A DNA stretch of 40,590 nt, taken from assembly GCA_017428385.1 (NCBI GenBank), contig JAFRQX010000016.1:1-40590 (forward strand). The letters run 5' to 3'. The number at the start of each line of letters is the position of its first letter. The first letter of the stretch is position 1. Positions 26,203 through 33,283 of this stretch are shown piece by piece. The notes under the pieces were generated by a model. The model did not search any database, was not told where the DNA came from, and worked only from the letters and a program-made list of their open reading frames with translations. Position numbers and translations under genes: made by a program. Source of the stretch: Clostridia bacterium (GTDB taxonomy: Bacteria; Bacillota; Clostridia; Christensenellales; Aristaeellaceae).

Positions 26203-26277
26203 ATCTTTCTACGGGCCGCAAAGAAAATCCTGACAGGGTTCATTGTCAAAAAAAGAATGACCCCGGTAAGAATGTGA
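26203..26277 (+). pseudogene. Remnant of the 3' end of the MacB-type permease gene
   Basis: The frame reads IFLRAAKKILTGFIVKKRM and then stops, closely matching the authentic C-terminus VILLRAAKNTLTGFLGEKKES encoded at about 23854-23916. At DNA level about three quarters of the 60 aligned bases agree. There is no start or ribosome site. The scrap marks the far edge of the AT-rich module and shows it was inserted or duplicated against this gene end. Confidence 0.75.
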
Positions 26278-26284
26278 GACAGAG

Positions 26285-26317
26285 TGGGAGAAAGCAAAAT
26301 GCTTTCTCCCATTTTTT
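26285..26317 (+). terminator. Terminator downstream of the AT-rich module
   Basis: Perfect 12-bp stem (arms TGGGAGAAAGCA and TGCTTTCTCCCA), 3-base loop, then six Ts. Confidence 0.9.
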
Positions 26318-26324
26318 GGATGAC

Positions 26325-26353
26325 TTGTAATTTTTGTATCCAATCTATATAAT
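26325..26353 (+). promoter_or_regulatory. Promoter of the YdcF-like gene
   Basis: -35 TTGTAA (26325-26330) and -10 TATAAT (26348-26353), 17-base spacer, 62 bases before the start codon. Confidence 0.65.
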
Positions 26354-26414
26354 AGAGATGTAACACAACCCTGAGCAGAGCAAAACCGAAAAGAACGGAA
26401 GAGGGCGGATCTGT

Positions 26415-27272
26415 ATGAGAAGCGCGAAAGTGATCATTGCTGTGGCCCTGGTTCTGATGCTGCTGTGCGGAACAGCGGCTGGTGAAACCTGGCGGGCGGC
26501 AGAAGAAGATTATCCGATGTTTGAGACGCTCCTGGAGCGGCTGGAAACAGAGGAAAGGGATAAAGTCAAGGCGGATCGGGAGGAACTGGATTATATCCTG
26601 GAAATGATCCACCTGAAGAGCGCGGAGGAGTACGAAGTGGGCCGCGCGATTGTGGACCACTGGTACGGATCGGTAAAGAACAGCAATTACCGCAGATTTG
26701 CCTACAGGGGAGAAGAAACGGCCACGCCGCTGGAACGGAGCGGCCTTGATTTCAGCGGAAAGCACGCCTTTGTGGTGCTGGGATACCAGCTGCAGGACGG
26801 AGAGATGACCGAGGAGCTGAAGGGCCGCTGCAACGCGGCAGCCGCGGCTGCCCGGTCCTTCCCGGAATCGCTGGTGATCTGTACCGGCGGCGCTACGGGC
26901 CAGAGAAACTGGGAAAACCATACCGAAGCCGGGGAAATGAAGATGTACCTGGCGCGGGACTGCCATATCGACGCGGACAGGATCCTGACGGATGAGCAGG
27001 CGCAGACTACGCTGGAGAACGCACAGAATGTTTTCCTGATCCTGAAGCAGCAGGGCATCGAGAAGATCACGCTGGTGACCTCTGATTATCACCAGATGTG
27101 GGCACAGATCCTGTTCAATGCTGTGGCGGCAATCTGGAAAGCCCGGACAGGAATGGAAGTCAGCATTGTGGGCAACTACAGCTATACCGTGCGACCGGGA
27201 ACAAAATCCACGGGAGGCGGAATAAGTGCGCTGAGAGTACTATTGAGAGAAGGAATCACGGTTGAACCGTGA
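26415..27272 (+). CDS. Exported YdcF/SanA-like DUF218 protein
   Basis: A 285-residue protein with an N-terminal signal or anchor (about 1-23). The DUF218 core (about 115-270) shows AFVVLGYQLQDGEM, an Arg-containing helix (LKGRCNAA), VICTGGATG, TEAGEMKMYL, RILTDEQAQTTLENAQN and VTSDYHQMWA in family order. Members influence envelope integrity and vancomycin resistance in enterobacteria (SanA, ElyC); the chemistry is not settled. The N-terminal 110 residues form an extra helical region. It ends in a hairpin that includes the stop codon. Confidence 0.85.
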   Translation: MRSAKVIIAVALVLMLLCGTAAGETWRAAEEDYPMFETLLERLETEERDKVKADREELDYILEMIHLKSAEEYEVGRAIVDHWYGSVKNSNYRRFAYRGEETATPLERSGLDFSGKHAFVVLGYQLQDGEMTEELKGRCNAAAAAARSFPESLVICTGGATGQRNWENHTEAGEMKMYLARDCHIDADRILTDEQAQTTLENAQNVFLILKQQGIEKITLVTSDYHQMWAQILFNAVAAIWKARTGMEVSIVGNYSYTVRPGTKSTGGGISALRVLLREGITVEP

Positions 27273-27351
27273 TTCCTTCCAATGAATAATGAATACTGAA
27301 AACTTAAAACTTAAAAATGGTGGAAAGAACTGCTTCCGGAAGGAAGCAGTT
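27252..27351 (+). terminator. Hairpin at the YdcF stop codon and a second terminator
   Basis: First hairpin: GGAATCACGGTT region with its complement (27252-27276), spanning the stop codon, no T run. Second hairpin: arms AACTGCTTCC and GGAAGCAGTT (27328-27351), followed by TTCAGTATT. The second shares its surrounding bases with the terminator at 34924-34950. Confidence 0.6.
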
Positions 27352-27440
27352 TTCAGTATTAAAATGCGGGGGAGAAGTGAGAGGCTGTCCCTGCTGTCAC
27401 ATGTAGTGATGAGTGAAGAGTGAAAAGTGAAGAGTGTAGA
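27281..27440. repeat. Heptad-bordered island between convergent genes
   Basis: AATAATG/CTGAAAA/AAAACTT heptads (27281-27316), a terminator hairpin, a remnant of the GTGACAG palindrome (27383-27400, CTGTCCCTGCTGTCAC) and GTGAAGA/GTGAAAA/GTGTAGA heptads (27410-27438). The order matches the other islands. Confidence 0.65.
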
Positions 27441-27461
27441 GGTGACCGTGTTTTTTCAGCT

Positions 27462-28484
27462 TTAGATCTCGCTTTTCGCTTTCTCTAAAGCCGCAACAAC
27501 CCGGTCACACCAGGCGTCGAACTCGGGGTCTTCCTTCTGGCATTCCGGATGGGCGAGGATATAATCCAGGGCCTTGCGGGCGCCGATGTGGAAGGGAACG
27601 TCCGTCCGCATCGTGGGAACAGCCCGCTTCAGTTTCCGGTTGTCGAAGACAACGGAGACGGACTTGTCGCCGATGAGGCCGCCGGTGAAGTCATAGCCGC
27701 AGGATTTTCCGGCTTCCGCAAGGAAGTTGGCGGAAACGTGATAGGGAATCAGGGGCTTGCCCAGCGCGTCGGCAATGGTCTGGTGAATCTGGTCCCAGGT
27801 CAGGGTTTCATCTCCGGTGATCTGGAAAGCTTCACCGATGGCATGCCGGTTGCCCATAAGGCCGATGAAGCCCCGGGCAAAGTCCGTGTTGAAGGTGAGG
27901 GTCCACAGGGAGGAACCGTCGCCCGGGATGATGACAGGCTTGCCTTCCATGATACGGCGGATGACCTGCCAGGAACCGTTCTTGCCGTGAACCGCCACGG
28001 GAATGCTCCGCTCGTCATAGGTGTGGCTGGGACGGACGATGGTCACCGGGAAGCCTTCCTCCCGGTGCTTTTGCATGAGGAAGTTCTCGCAGGCAATCTT
28101 GTTCCGGGAATATTCCCAGTAGGGATTGGCCAAGGTGGTGCCCTCCGTGATGACGTAGCTTGCGGCAGGCTTCAGGTAGGCGGAGGCAGAGCTGATGTAG
28201 ATATACTGCCGGGTTTTGCCCCGGAACAGCCGCCAGTCCCTTTCCACCTGGTCCTGTGTGAAGCCGATAAACTCGCAGACCGTGTCAAAGGTGTGGCCCC
28301 GGAGCTTTTCCGCCACGGCCTGCTCGTCATTGATATCCGCGGTGATGGTGTGTACGCCGGCAGGTACGTCCGCGGCGCGGCTGCCCCGATTGAGGAGCCA
28401 TACGTCCCAGCCGGGCGTTTCAGCCAGCTGACGGACAATGGCCATGCTGATGGTTCCGGTTCCGCCGATAAACAATACCTTCAT
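27462..28484 (-). CDS. NAD-dependent epimerase/dehydratase (extended SDR)
   Basis: A 340-residue cytoplasmic oxidoreductase. The Rossmann motif GGTGTIS is at 7-13, an acidic residue pair follows the second strand region (ADIND), ISSASAY is at 97-103 and YSRNK at 125-129 supplies the catalytic Tyr and Lys. The length fits extended SDR proteins that act on nucleotide-sugar substrates or related compounds. Substrate unknown. AAGGAG lies seven bases before the start. It faces the YdcF-like gene convergently and shares direction with the GH31 gene, but a repeat island separates the two, so co-transcription is not certain. Confidence 0.88.
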   Translation of the reverse strand: MKVLFIGGTGTISMAIVRQLAETPGWDVWLLNRGSRAADVPAGVHTITADINDEQAVAEKLRGHTFDTVCEFIGFTQDQVERDWRLFRGKTRQYIYISSASAYLKPAASYVITEGTTLANPYWEYSRNKIACENFLMQKHREEGFPVTIVRPSHTYDERSIPVAVHGKNGSWQVIRRIMEGKPVIIPGDGSSLWTLTFNTDFARGFIGLMGNRHAIGEAFQITGDETLTWDQIHQTIADALGKPLIPYHVSANFLAEAGKSCGYDFTGGLIGDKSVSVVFDNRKLKRAVPTMRTDVPFHIGARKALDYILAHPECQKEDPEFDAWCDRVVAALEKAKSEI

Positions 28485-28504
28485 GCTCTGACTCCTTTCG
28501 AATC

Positions 28505-28670
28505 AATGCATAATGCTGAATGATTCGTCCTTCGGACGTATTAAGGGATTCTTCGACGCGGCCTGCGGCCTTGCTCAGAATGACAGCGTGGGCGCTGCGG
28601 TTAAATCATACGCTATACATACATGGCATAACTAACTCATAATTGTGAATTATGAATTATGAATTGTGAA
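28505..28670. repeat. Repeat island with heptad borders and REP-like core
   Basis: AATGCAT-type bases (28505-28515), hairpin CGTCC/GGACG (28526-28538), a REP-like core GATTCTTCGACGCG ... TCAGAATGACA (28548-28585), and AATTATG/AATTGTG heptads (28638-28670) that touch the GH31 stop codon. A near copy of the core is at 33166-33228. Confidence 0.7.
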
Positions 28671-30713
28671 TTAAACATTCACGATCCGGGAGAAGAATGT
28701 GTCGGGGACAAGGGGAATCCGGGTCAGGCCGGCTTCGAGGTCCGGGGTGGTGGTGAGGCCGTCGTCCCGGTAAAGCTCCAGGGCGCCTTCCTGCCCGATC
28801 TGTCCCAGGAGGGTGAAGGTGGTGTCATCCAGCAGCTCGGAGGATTCTCCGCCGGGGCAAAGGGGCACAGCGTGATTCTTCTTTACGAAGAGCGGGAATT
28901 CGCCCAGGGCCAGGTCGATCCAGTGATCGCCTTTTTCCAGCGGCTGGAGGTCATAATCCTGCGCGGAACGGAAGCGGATGAACAGCATATCTTCCGGCAG
29001 GTAGACGTACCGTCCGGCAGCATTCTGCTCGTAGACGGGAGCGATCATGCAGTCCTCGCCGAGCATCAGCTGATCCTGGATATGGATGGCGCGCTGATCG
29101 GCGGAATAATCAAAGGCCAGGGGGCGGAAGAGCATCTCATCCCGCAGGGCGGCCTTCATGAACTCACTGTAGAGATAGGGCAGCAGGGCATAGCGGACGG
29201 AAACGGTGTCCCGCATGGTTTCCCAGATGCTGAAGCGGTAGATTTCCTGGTCCCGGGTATGGAGGGCGGAATGGTTGCGCATCAGGGGCGTGAAGACGCC
29301 CAGCTGCAGGAAGCGCTCCAGCAGGTCTTCCGTCACATTGCAGCCGAAACCGCCCAGATCGCAGCCGGTGAAGAGGAAACCGCAGAGGTTCAGGCTGGGA
29401 AGCATCTGCAGGGCCATCTTCAGGTGGCTCCACCAGGAGAAGTTATCTCCCTGCCAGATACCGCCGTTGCGGTGGGCGCCGATGAAGGAGCTACGGGAGA
29501 AGAGGAGCAGGCGCTTATCCGGGCTGAAGCGGCGGAAGCCTTCCGCCGTGGCCCGGGTCATACCGGCACCGTAAAGGTTGTGTACCAGGTCATGACGGAC
29601 GGGTTTGCCGTCCACCAGGTGGTAGAACCGGCGGTAGTCGTCCATGCTGTTGGCCATGCCGTTGAAAACGTCCTTCAGCCACCAGGTGGTTTCATAGTCC
29701 ACGCCGCCGGCACGGATTTTGTCAGCGGCGGCAAAGGCGTCGGCGACGCCCTCGTCGGAATAGAAGAGAGCGGGCTCGTTCATATCATTCCAGAAGCCCT
29801 CAATGCCGGCCTCCAGCAGGGGACGGTAGAGATCGCCGAACCAGCGGCGCACGTCTTCCCGCAGGAAATCCGGGAAGCAGCAGCGGCCCGGCCAGACGGC
29901 GGCTACGAAATCGCTGCCGTCTTCCTTTTTGCAGAAGCAGTCCCCGGCTTTGCCGGTGTCGTAGGGGGCATAACCTTCCTCCACTTTGATGCCCGCGTCG
30001 ATGATGGGCACCAGGCGGAGATGATCGTCCTTCATTTCGTCCTGGAAACGCTTCAGGTCCGGGAAGGCATCCGGCTTCCAGGTGAAGTTTTTGAAGTCCA
30101 GCATGTAGTCAATATCCAGGCATACGCCGTCCAGCGGGATATGGCGCTTCCGGTGCTCCGCAACCACGGTGCGCACTTCCTCCTCGCTGGCGTAGCCCCA
30201 GCGGCTCTGGATATAGCCGAATGCCCAGCGGGGCGGGAGATAACTGCGTCCGGTCAGCTGACGGAAGGCGCGGGCGATGCCGGAGAGGGAGTCTTCCTCG
30301 ATGAGGTAAACGTCCAGGTTGCCGCTGAGGGAGGTGATAACCGCCTCGTCATGGTTTTGCCAGCCCAGGTCCCAGATGATCTTGCCCGGATCATCCAGGT
30401 AGAGGCCGAAGAGCCGGTCCGGGCTGAAGAAGACCAGCAGGTTATGGCTGCCGTAGAGGCTGGGACGCTCCTCCGTGTGATTGAAAACGTCGCTGTTCCA
30501 GCTTTCATAGCGGTGGCCGCGTTTGTCTATGCCGCGCACGGCCTGGCCCAGGCCGAAGAGGACTTCCTCCGGATGAAGAGGAAGGGACAGGGTGACGCTG
30601 CCGTCCTCCCCGTAGTGCACGGTGAAATAAGGCAGGGAGTCCTTCTCTGCCAGGAGCTGCTGTATAACCGCGTCCGTAGGAAGGGGCGCGCCAAAGGTGT
30701 ACTTACGGATCAT
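28671..30713 (-). CDS. Glycoside hydrolase family 31 alpha-glucosidase
   Basis: A 680-residue cytoplasmic enzyme (no signal peptide) that releases alpha-linked glucose or xylose from oligosaccharides by a retaining mechanism. A beta-sandwich N domain precedes the barrel. The nucleophile Asp310 is in GFWNDMNEP and the acid/base Asp423 in GGIWQGDNFSWW; HRYESWNSD and RWAFGYIQSRWGY are also family-typical. The start at 30713 (MIRKYTFGAP) is preferred over an upstream in-frame ATG because GAGGA lies seven bases before it. A -10 TACAAT is at 30753-30748. Codons 1-4 and this promoter stretch are duplicated at 31692-31764. Confidence 0.93.
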   Translation of the reverse strand: MIRKYTFGAPLPTDAVIQQLLAEKDSLPYFTVHYGEDGSVTLSLPLHPEEVLFGLGQAVRGIDKRGHRYESWNSDVFNHTEERPSLYGSHNLLVFFSPDRLFGLYLDDPGKIIWDLGWQNHDEAVITSLSGNLDVYLIEEDSLSGIARAFRQLTGRSYLPPRWAFGYIQSRWGYASEEEVRTVVAEHRKRHIPLDGVCLDIDYMLDFKNFTWKPDAFPDLKRFQDEMKDDHLRLVPIIDAGIKVEEGYAPYDTGKAGDCFCKKEDGSDFVAAVWPGRCCFPDFLREDVRRWFGDLYRPLLEAGIEGFWNDMNEPALFYSDEGVADAFAAADKIRAGGVDYETTWWLKDVFNGMANSMDDYRRFYHLVDGKPVRHDLVHNLYGAGMTRATAEGFRRFSPDKRLLLFSRSSFIGAHRNGGIWQGDNFSWWSHLKMALQMLPSLNLCGFLFTGCDLGGFGCNVTEDLLERFLQLGVFTPLMRNHSALHTRDQEIYRFSIWETMRDTVSVRYALLPYLYSEFMKAALRDEMLFRPLAFDYSADQRAIHIQDQLMLGEDCMIAPVYEQNAAGRYVYLPEDMLFIRFRSAQDYDLQPLEKGDHWIDLALGEFPLFVKKNHAVPLCPGGESSELLDDTTFTLLGQIGQEGALELYRDDGLTTTPDLEAGLTRIPLVPDTFFSRIVNV

Positions 30714-30929
30714 TATGGATTCCTCACTTATTGCGATTTGCGAGATCATTGTAACACGGGGAAGGGAAACAAGTAAACTGAAGGTTCAGTGTTATTCACG
30801 TAGGAAGGAGGGAAAGAAATTAGTGGTTTCTAATGTGTTTCTGTTATTGTTGCTATCAGATTGTTTGAAAAATGGAAGAAATATCCATGTGAAAACGTTC
30901 GTATATGTGATTAGATCGTTTGCTTCAAT

Positions 30930-31018
30930 ATGAGGAACACCTATGTTTGAAGGAGGTGATAGATGTATGGAAGGTGTTCTTCATTTTGTATAAAAAAGTT
31001 GAAAGAAGGATTATCTAT
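30930..31018 (+). promoter_or_regulatory. Conserved leader with perfect Shine-Dalgarno and alternative pairing (copy A)
   Basis: GGAACACCT can pair either with the ribosome site (AGGAGGTGAT, 30951-30960) or with AGGTGTTCTT inside the short ORF that follows. The ribosome site AAGGAGGTGAT is complementary to the end of 16S rRNA over eleven bases. The same arrangement is present in copy B at 31933-32022. Confidence 0.55.
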
Positions 31019-31022
31019 ATGA
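30963..31022 (+). CDS. Leader peptide (19 residues), copy A
   Basis: A short frame reads MYGRCSSFCIKKLKEGLSI and its TGA overlaps the ATG of the secreted protein (ATGA at 31019-31022), so translation could be coupled. The first codons align with the copy-B frame (MNKRCSSI); the RCSS residues are shared. Whether the peptide itself or only its translation matters is unknown. Confidence 0.5.
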   Translation: MYGRCSSFCIKKLKEGLSI

Positions 31023-31564
31023 AAAAGAGATTAGGATCTTTTGCCCTTGCTCTGGTTCTTTTGATGACATTTTGTGTGATTCCAACATTTGTATTTGCTG
31101 ATACAAGGACTGAAGAGGATACTTCTGCGGAAGGATACCGATATGTTATAACTACAAAATTCAACGGTTCATCCACAGTCAAAGGAAATAGTATATATAT
31201 AACTTGTGAAAAAAACCATTCAAATAAAACGATAGAGGTAAACAGATCATTTCATGGTGAAAAGACATCATGGTCTAAGACTATTGGTGCTAATGCAAAA
31301 GAGAGTGATTTGAAAAAAAACATGCCTGCCGATTATGGAAATACCCATGGTAAAGGAGCGACGTTTAGAATACTACTTAAACCTGGTCGTACATGTGGTT
31401 TTTATGCCTATAGAAAAACTACAACCTGGTCATGGACACATACAAAGCAGCGTCAGCATAGAAAAGCTAACAGTAAAGAATGGGAAAATGTTGGTTCAAG
31501 CAAAACATCTCGTAGCACTGTTAAGAAAAATTATACAGACATAGGCTATGTCATTACTCCTTGA
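31019..31564 (+). CDS. Small secreted protein, tandem paralogue A
   Basis: A 181-residue exported protein with a signal peptide of about 29 residues (cleavage after VFA). The mature part is Lys/Thr/Ser-rich with blocks shared with paralogue B: ANAKESDL against TNAQRSDL, YGNTHG against YGSTVG, LKPGRTCGFYAYRKTTTW against LKPGQTANFYTYRKKATW, and a YTDIGYVI/YTDFGYSV end. AAGGA lies eight bases before the ATG, and the leader ORF overlaps the start. AT-rich codon use. Family not recognised. A secreted antimicrobial or host-interaction factor would fit size and divergence, but there is no direct evidence. Confidence 0.75.
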   Translation: MKKRLGSFALALVLLMTFCVIPTFVFADTRTEEDTSAEGYRYVITTKFNGSSTVKGNSIYITCEKNHSNKTIEVNRSFHGEKTSWSKTIGANAKESDLKKNMPADYGNTHGKGATFRILLKPGRTCGFYAYRKTTTWSWTHTKQRQHRKANSKEWENVGSSKTSRSTVKKNYTDIGYVITP

Positions 31565-31648
31565 TCATACATAAAGGACTTTTGGTATAACATTATAACA
31601 TCAAAGAACCTTACTTGCTATCTGACACACAAGTTTTTTGCGTATGGC

Positions 31649-31684
31649 AAACAACCCGGAAAATACTATTCCGGGTTGTTTGTG
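31649..31684 (+). terminator. Terminator after paralogue A
   Basis: Arms CAACCCGGAA and TTCCGGGTTG with a short loop, followed by TTTGTGTATT. The same terminator, with compensating changes, ends unit B at 32838-32872. Confidence 0.75.
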
Positions 31685-31855
31685 TATTACTCTCTTACGG
31701 ATCATTACGGATTTCTTGCTTATTGCTATTTACAGGGACATTGTAACCTGGGGGAGGATTGTGAAACAAGAAAATAAAAAGTTTATGGTCATTCGGGTAA
31801 ATGACAGAAAAGGGATTGTAGTTTACGTATATTTTTACGCCATATTAAAAATAGG

Positions 31856-31917
31856 TCAAATATAAACACAATAATGGAAGATTTTTCCACATTATTACGT
31901 TTATATTTGTGACCATA
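31856..31917. repeat. Long near-perfect inverted repeat upstream of leader B
   Basis: The arms share GGTC, AAATATAAAC and AATAATG segments with their complements and leave a central loop of about 12 bases. The stem is over 20 bp with small bulges. No equivalent is seen in unit A. It may be an operator, a terminator or a small mobile palindrome. Confidence 0.6.
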
Positions 31918-31932
31918 ATATACGCTTCATTT

Positions 31933-32022
31933 ATGAGGAACACCTCCGGCTAAAGGAGGTGATGGATGAATAAAAGGTGTTCTTCGATTTAATGAATAAT
32001 TTAGGAAAGAAGGTATATCTAC
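31933..32022 (+). promoter_or_regulatory. Conserved leader with perfect Shine-Dalgarno and alternative pairing (copy B)
   Basis: CACCTCC pairs with GGAGGTG across a 7-base loop, masking the ribosome site (31954-31963); alternatively GGAACACCT pairs with AGGTGTTCTT (31976-31985). The masking stem is stronger here than in copy A (seven pairs against five). Confidence 0.55.
31966..31992 (+). CDS. Leader peptide (8 residues), copy B
   Basis: MNKRCSSI followed by TAA, starting three bases after the perfect ribosome site. It is shorter than copy A and ends 30 bases before the secreted protein start, so direct stop-start coupling is lost here. Confidence 0.45.
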   Translation: MNKRCSSI

Positions 32023-32586
32023 ATGAAAAAAAGGTTTGGAGCTATTGCTCTTGCAATGATTCTCTTTATGTCTTTTTGTGTGATTCCAACCCTTGCCTCT
32101 GCTGGAACACGAGTTATTAGTCAGGATCCGCCTGGTCAAGAGCTAATAAGATGGAGAACTATTTTAATAACAAATCAAATAACCAATAATTCTAGTCAGA
32201 TTATGAGCAGTCAGAACTCTGGTCGTTATAAAAATACAACAAAGTCTCCAAAGAATATTACAAGAAAATTTTCATCAGGAGCGGATACACAGTGGAAAAT
32301 GGGCATTGGGACAAACGCTCAGAGAAGTGATCTTGTAGGTTTCCCTGGGAATTATGGTTCTACCGTGGGAACCAGCAAAACTATCAATGTGCATTTAAAA
32401 CCAGGGCAGACTGCGAATTTCTATACTTATAGGAAAAAAGCCACGTGGAAGTGGGAACATGTATTACAGGACCAGTATTATGATGACGAGACAGGCACAT
32501 GGAAAAACTGCTCTTCGCCTGTAAGTAGAACTTATTCTGTTGTAGAAAGAGTGTATACAGATTTTGGGTATTCCGTAAGTAATTAA
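32023..32586 (+). CDS. Small secreted protein, tandem paralogue B
   Basis: A 187-residue exported protein, signal peptide about 27 residues (cleavage after ASA), paralogous to the 31019 product. The signal sequence is nearly identical (FCVIPT shared), while the first half of the mature part has diverged strongly; the block around LKPGQTANFYTYRK and the YTDFGYSV end are kept. AAGG lies about nine bases before the start. AT-rich. The contrast of conserved ends and divergent middle suggests diversifying change after duplication. Function unknown. Confidence 0.75.
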   Translation: MKKRFGAIALAMILFMSFCVIPTLASAGTRVISQDPPGQELIRWRTILITNQITNNSSQIMSSQNSGRYKNTTKSPKNITRKFSSGADTQWKMGIGTNAQRSDLVGFPGNYGSTVGTSKTINVHLKPGQTANFYTYRKKATWKWEHVLQDQYYDDETGTWKNCSSPVSRTYSVVERVYTDFGYSVSN

Positions 32587-32624
32587 AAAGAATTAAAGAT
32601 TGTAGATGACTGTTACATAATAAC

Positions 32625-32667
32625 ATTTCATCATGGAAGCATATTATATATGCTTCCATGATGAAAT
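32625..32667. repeat. Perfect 20-bp hairpin after paralogue B
   Basis: Arms 32625-32644 and 32648-32667 are perfectly complementary with a 3-base loop and contain CATGGAAGCATAT. There is no T tract on either strand, so it is not a classical terminator. Confidence 0.65.
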
Positions 32668-32837
32668 AAGCGATGAAAAACAATGTAGATGATTCAACAC
32701 GCATATTTCATAAGTTGTATAATTTATTATAAATAACATACTGTTGGAAGATTTCTTTATCACATGAGAAGACTTCAAAACTATACTTAAGATTCTTGCT
32801 TGGAAGTTGACACAAGGTTTAGCAAGTATGGTAAACG

Positions 32838-32872
32838 ACCCGGAGGATACTATTCCGGGTTGTTTGTGTACA
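32838..32872 (+). terminator. Terminator ending unit B
   Basis: Arms ACCCGGAGGA-like and TTCCGGGTTG region, followed by TTTGTGTA. It is a copy of the terminator at 31649-31684. Confidence 0.65.
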
Positions 32873-32874
32873 TA

Positions 32875-33162
32875 TCTTTTTAGGAATTGTTTTCAATATC
32901 TATAAAATTTTTTGTATTCAGAGTTATATTGATCATTTCAAGCCATTTTGTTTCCAGCTCAAATTTTATGAATAAACATGTGCTTTCTATATACATGTAA
33001 TGAACAAAAGAACAATCCAGGTTATTGAGAGTATAATCTTATGGGCAAAATAAATCGTTGTATTTTGCTGAAAAGGGTCTATATTGTATGCAAAATTCCA
33101 GATAAGATTATCCTGAAAATCTTTTTATAAAAAAGATTTACTGAATACTGAAAGCATTAAAT
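32875..33162. other. AT-rich intergenic stretch, no gene seen
   Basis: No ribosome site with a plausible frame, RNA or strong palindrome was found. The AT-rich composition ends at the REP-like unit that follows. Confidence 0.5.
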
Positions 33163-33232
33163 AAGCGTCCTTCGGACGTAGTAAGGGATTCCTCCACGCG
33201 GCCTGCGGCCTTGGTCGGAATGACAGCTTAGA
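33163..33232. repeat. REP-like unit upstream of the MutS-like gene
   Basis: Near copy of the core at 28526-28585: hairpin CGTCC/GGACG, then TAAGGGATTCC, ACGCGGCC, TGCGGCC and GGAATGACA. Confidence 0.7.
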
Positions 33233-33283
33233 AGTGCGAAATGCCGGGAGGAATATAGGCAGAGTGAGTTGAGGAGGTAAGGA

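Larger units (their letters stand above)
30703..31688. repeat. Tandem duplication, unit A
   Basis: The unit runs from GH31 codon 4 (CTTACGGATCATTA on the plus strand), through the GH31 promoter, a leader, the first secreted protein and its terminator (GGGTTGTTTGTGTA). Unit B (31692-32874) begins and ends with the same sequences. Edges, leader, signal peptide and terminator are conserved; the middle of the coding region has diverged. Confidence 0.75.
31692..32874. repeat. Tandem duplication, unit B
   Basis: Starts with a decayed copy of the GH31 start region: on the minus strand CCGTAATGATCCGTAAG (MIRK) and a TTACAATG promoter element. It continues with a leader, secreted protein B and the terminator. 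It is about 200 bases longer than unit A, largely from the extra inverted repeat at 31856-31917. Confidence 0.75.

Noticed and set aside
28659..30776. Rightward open frame of 705 codons opposite the GH31 gene
   Set aside because: The GH31 frame has all catalytic motifs and a ribosome site; the opposite frame has no recognisable domain and an implausible composition.
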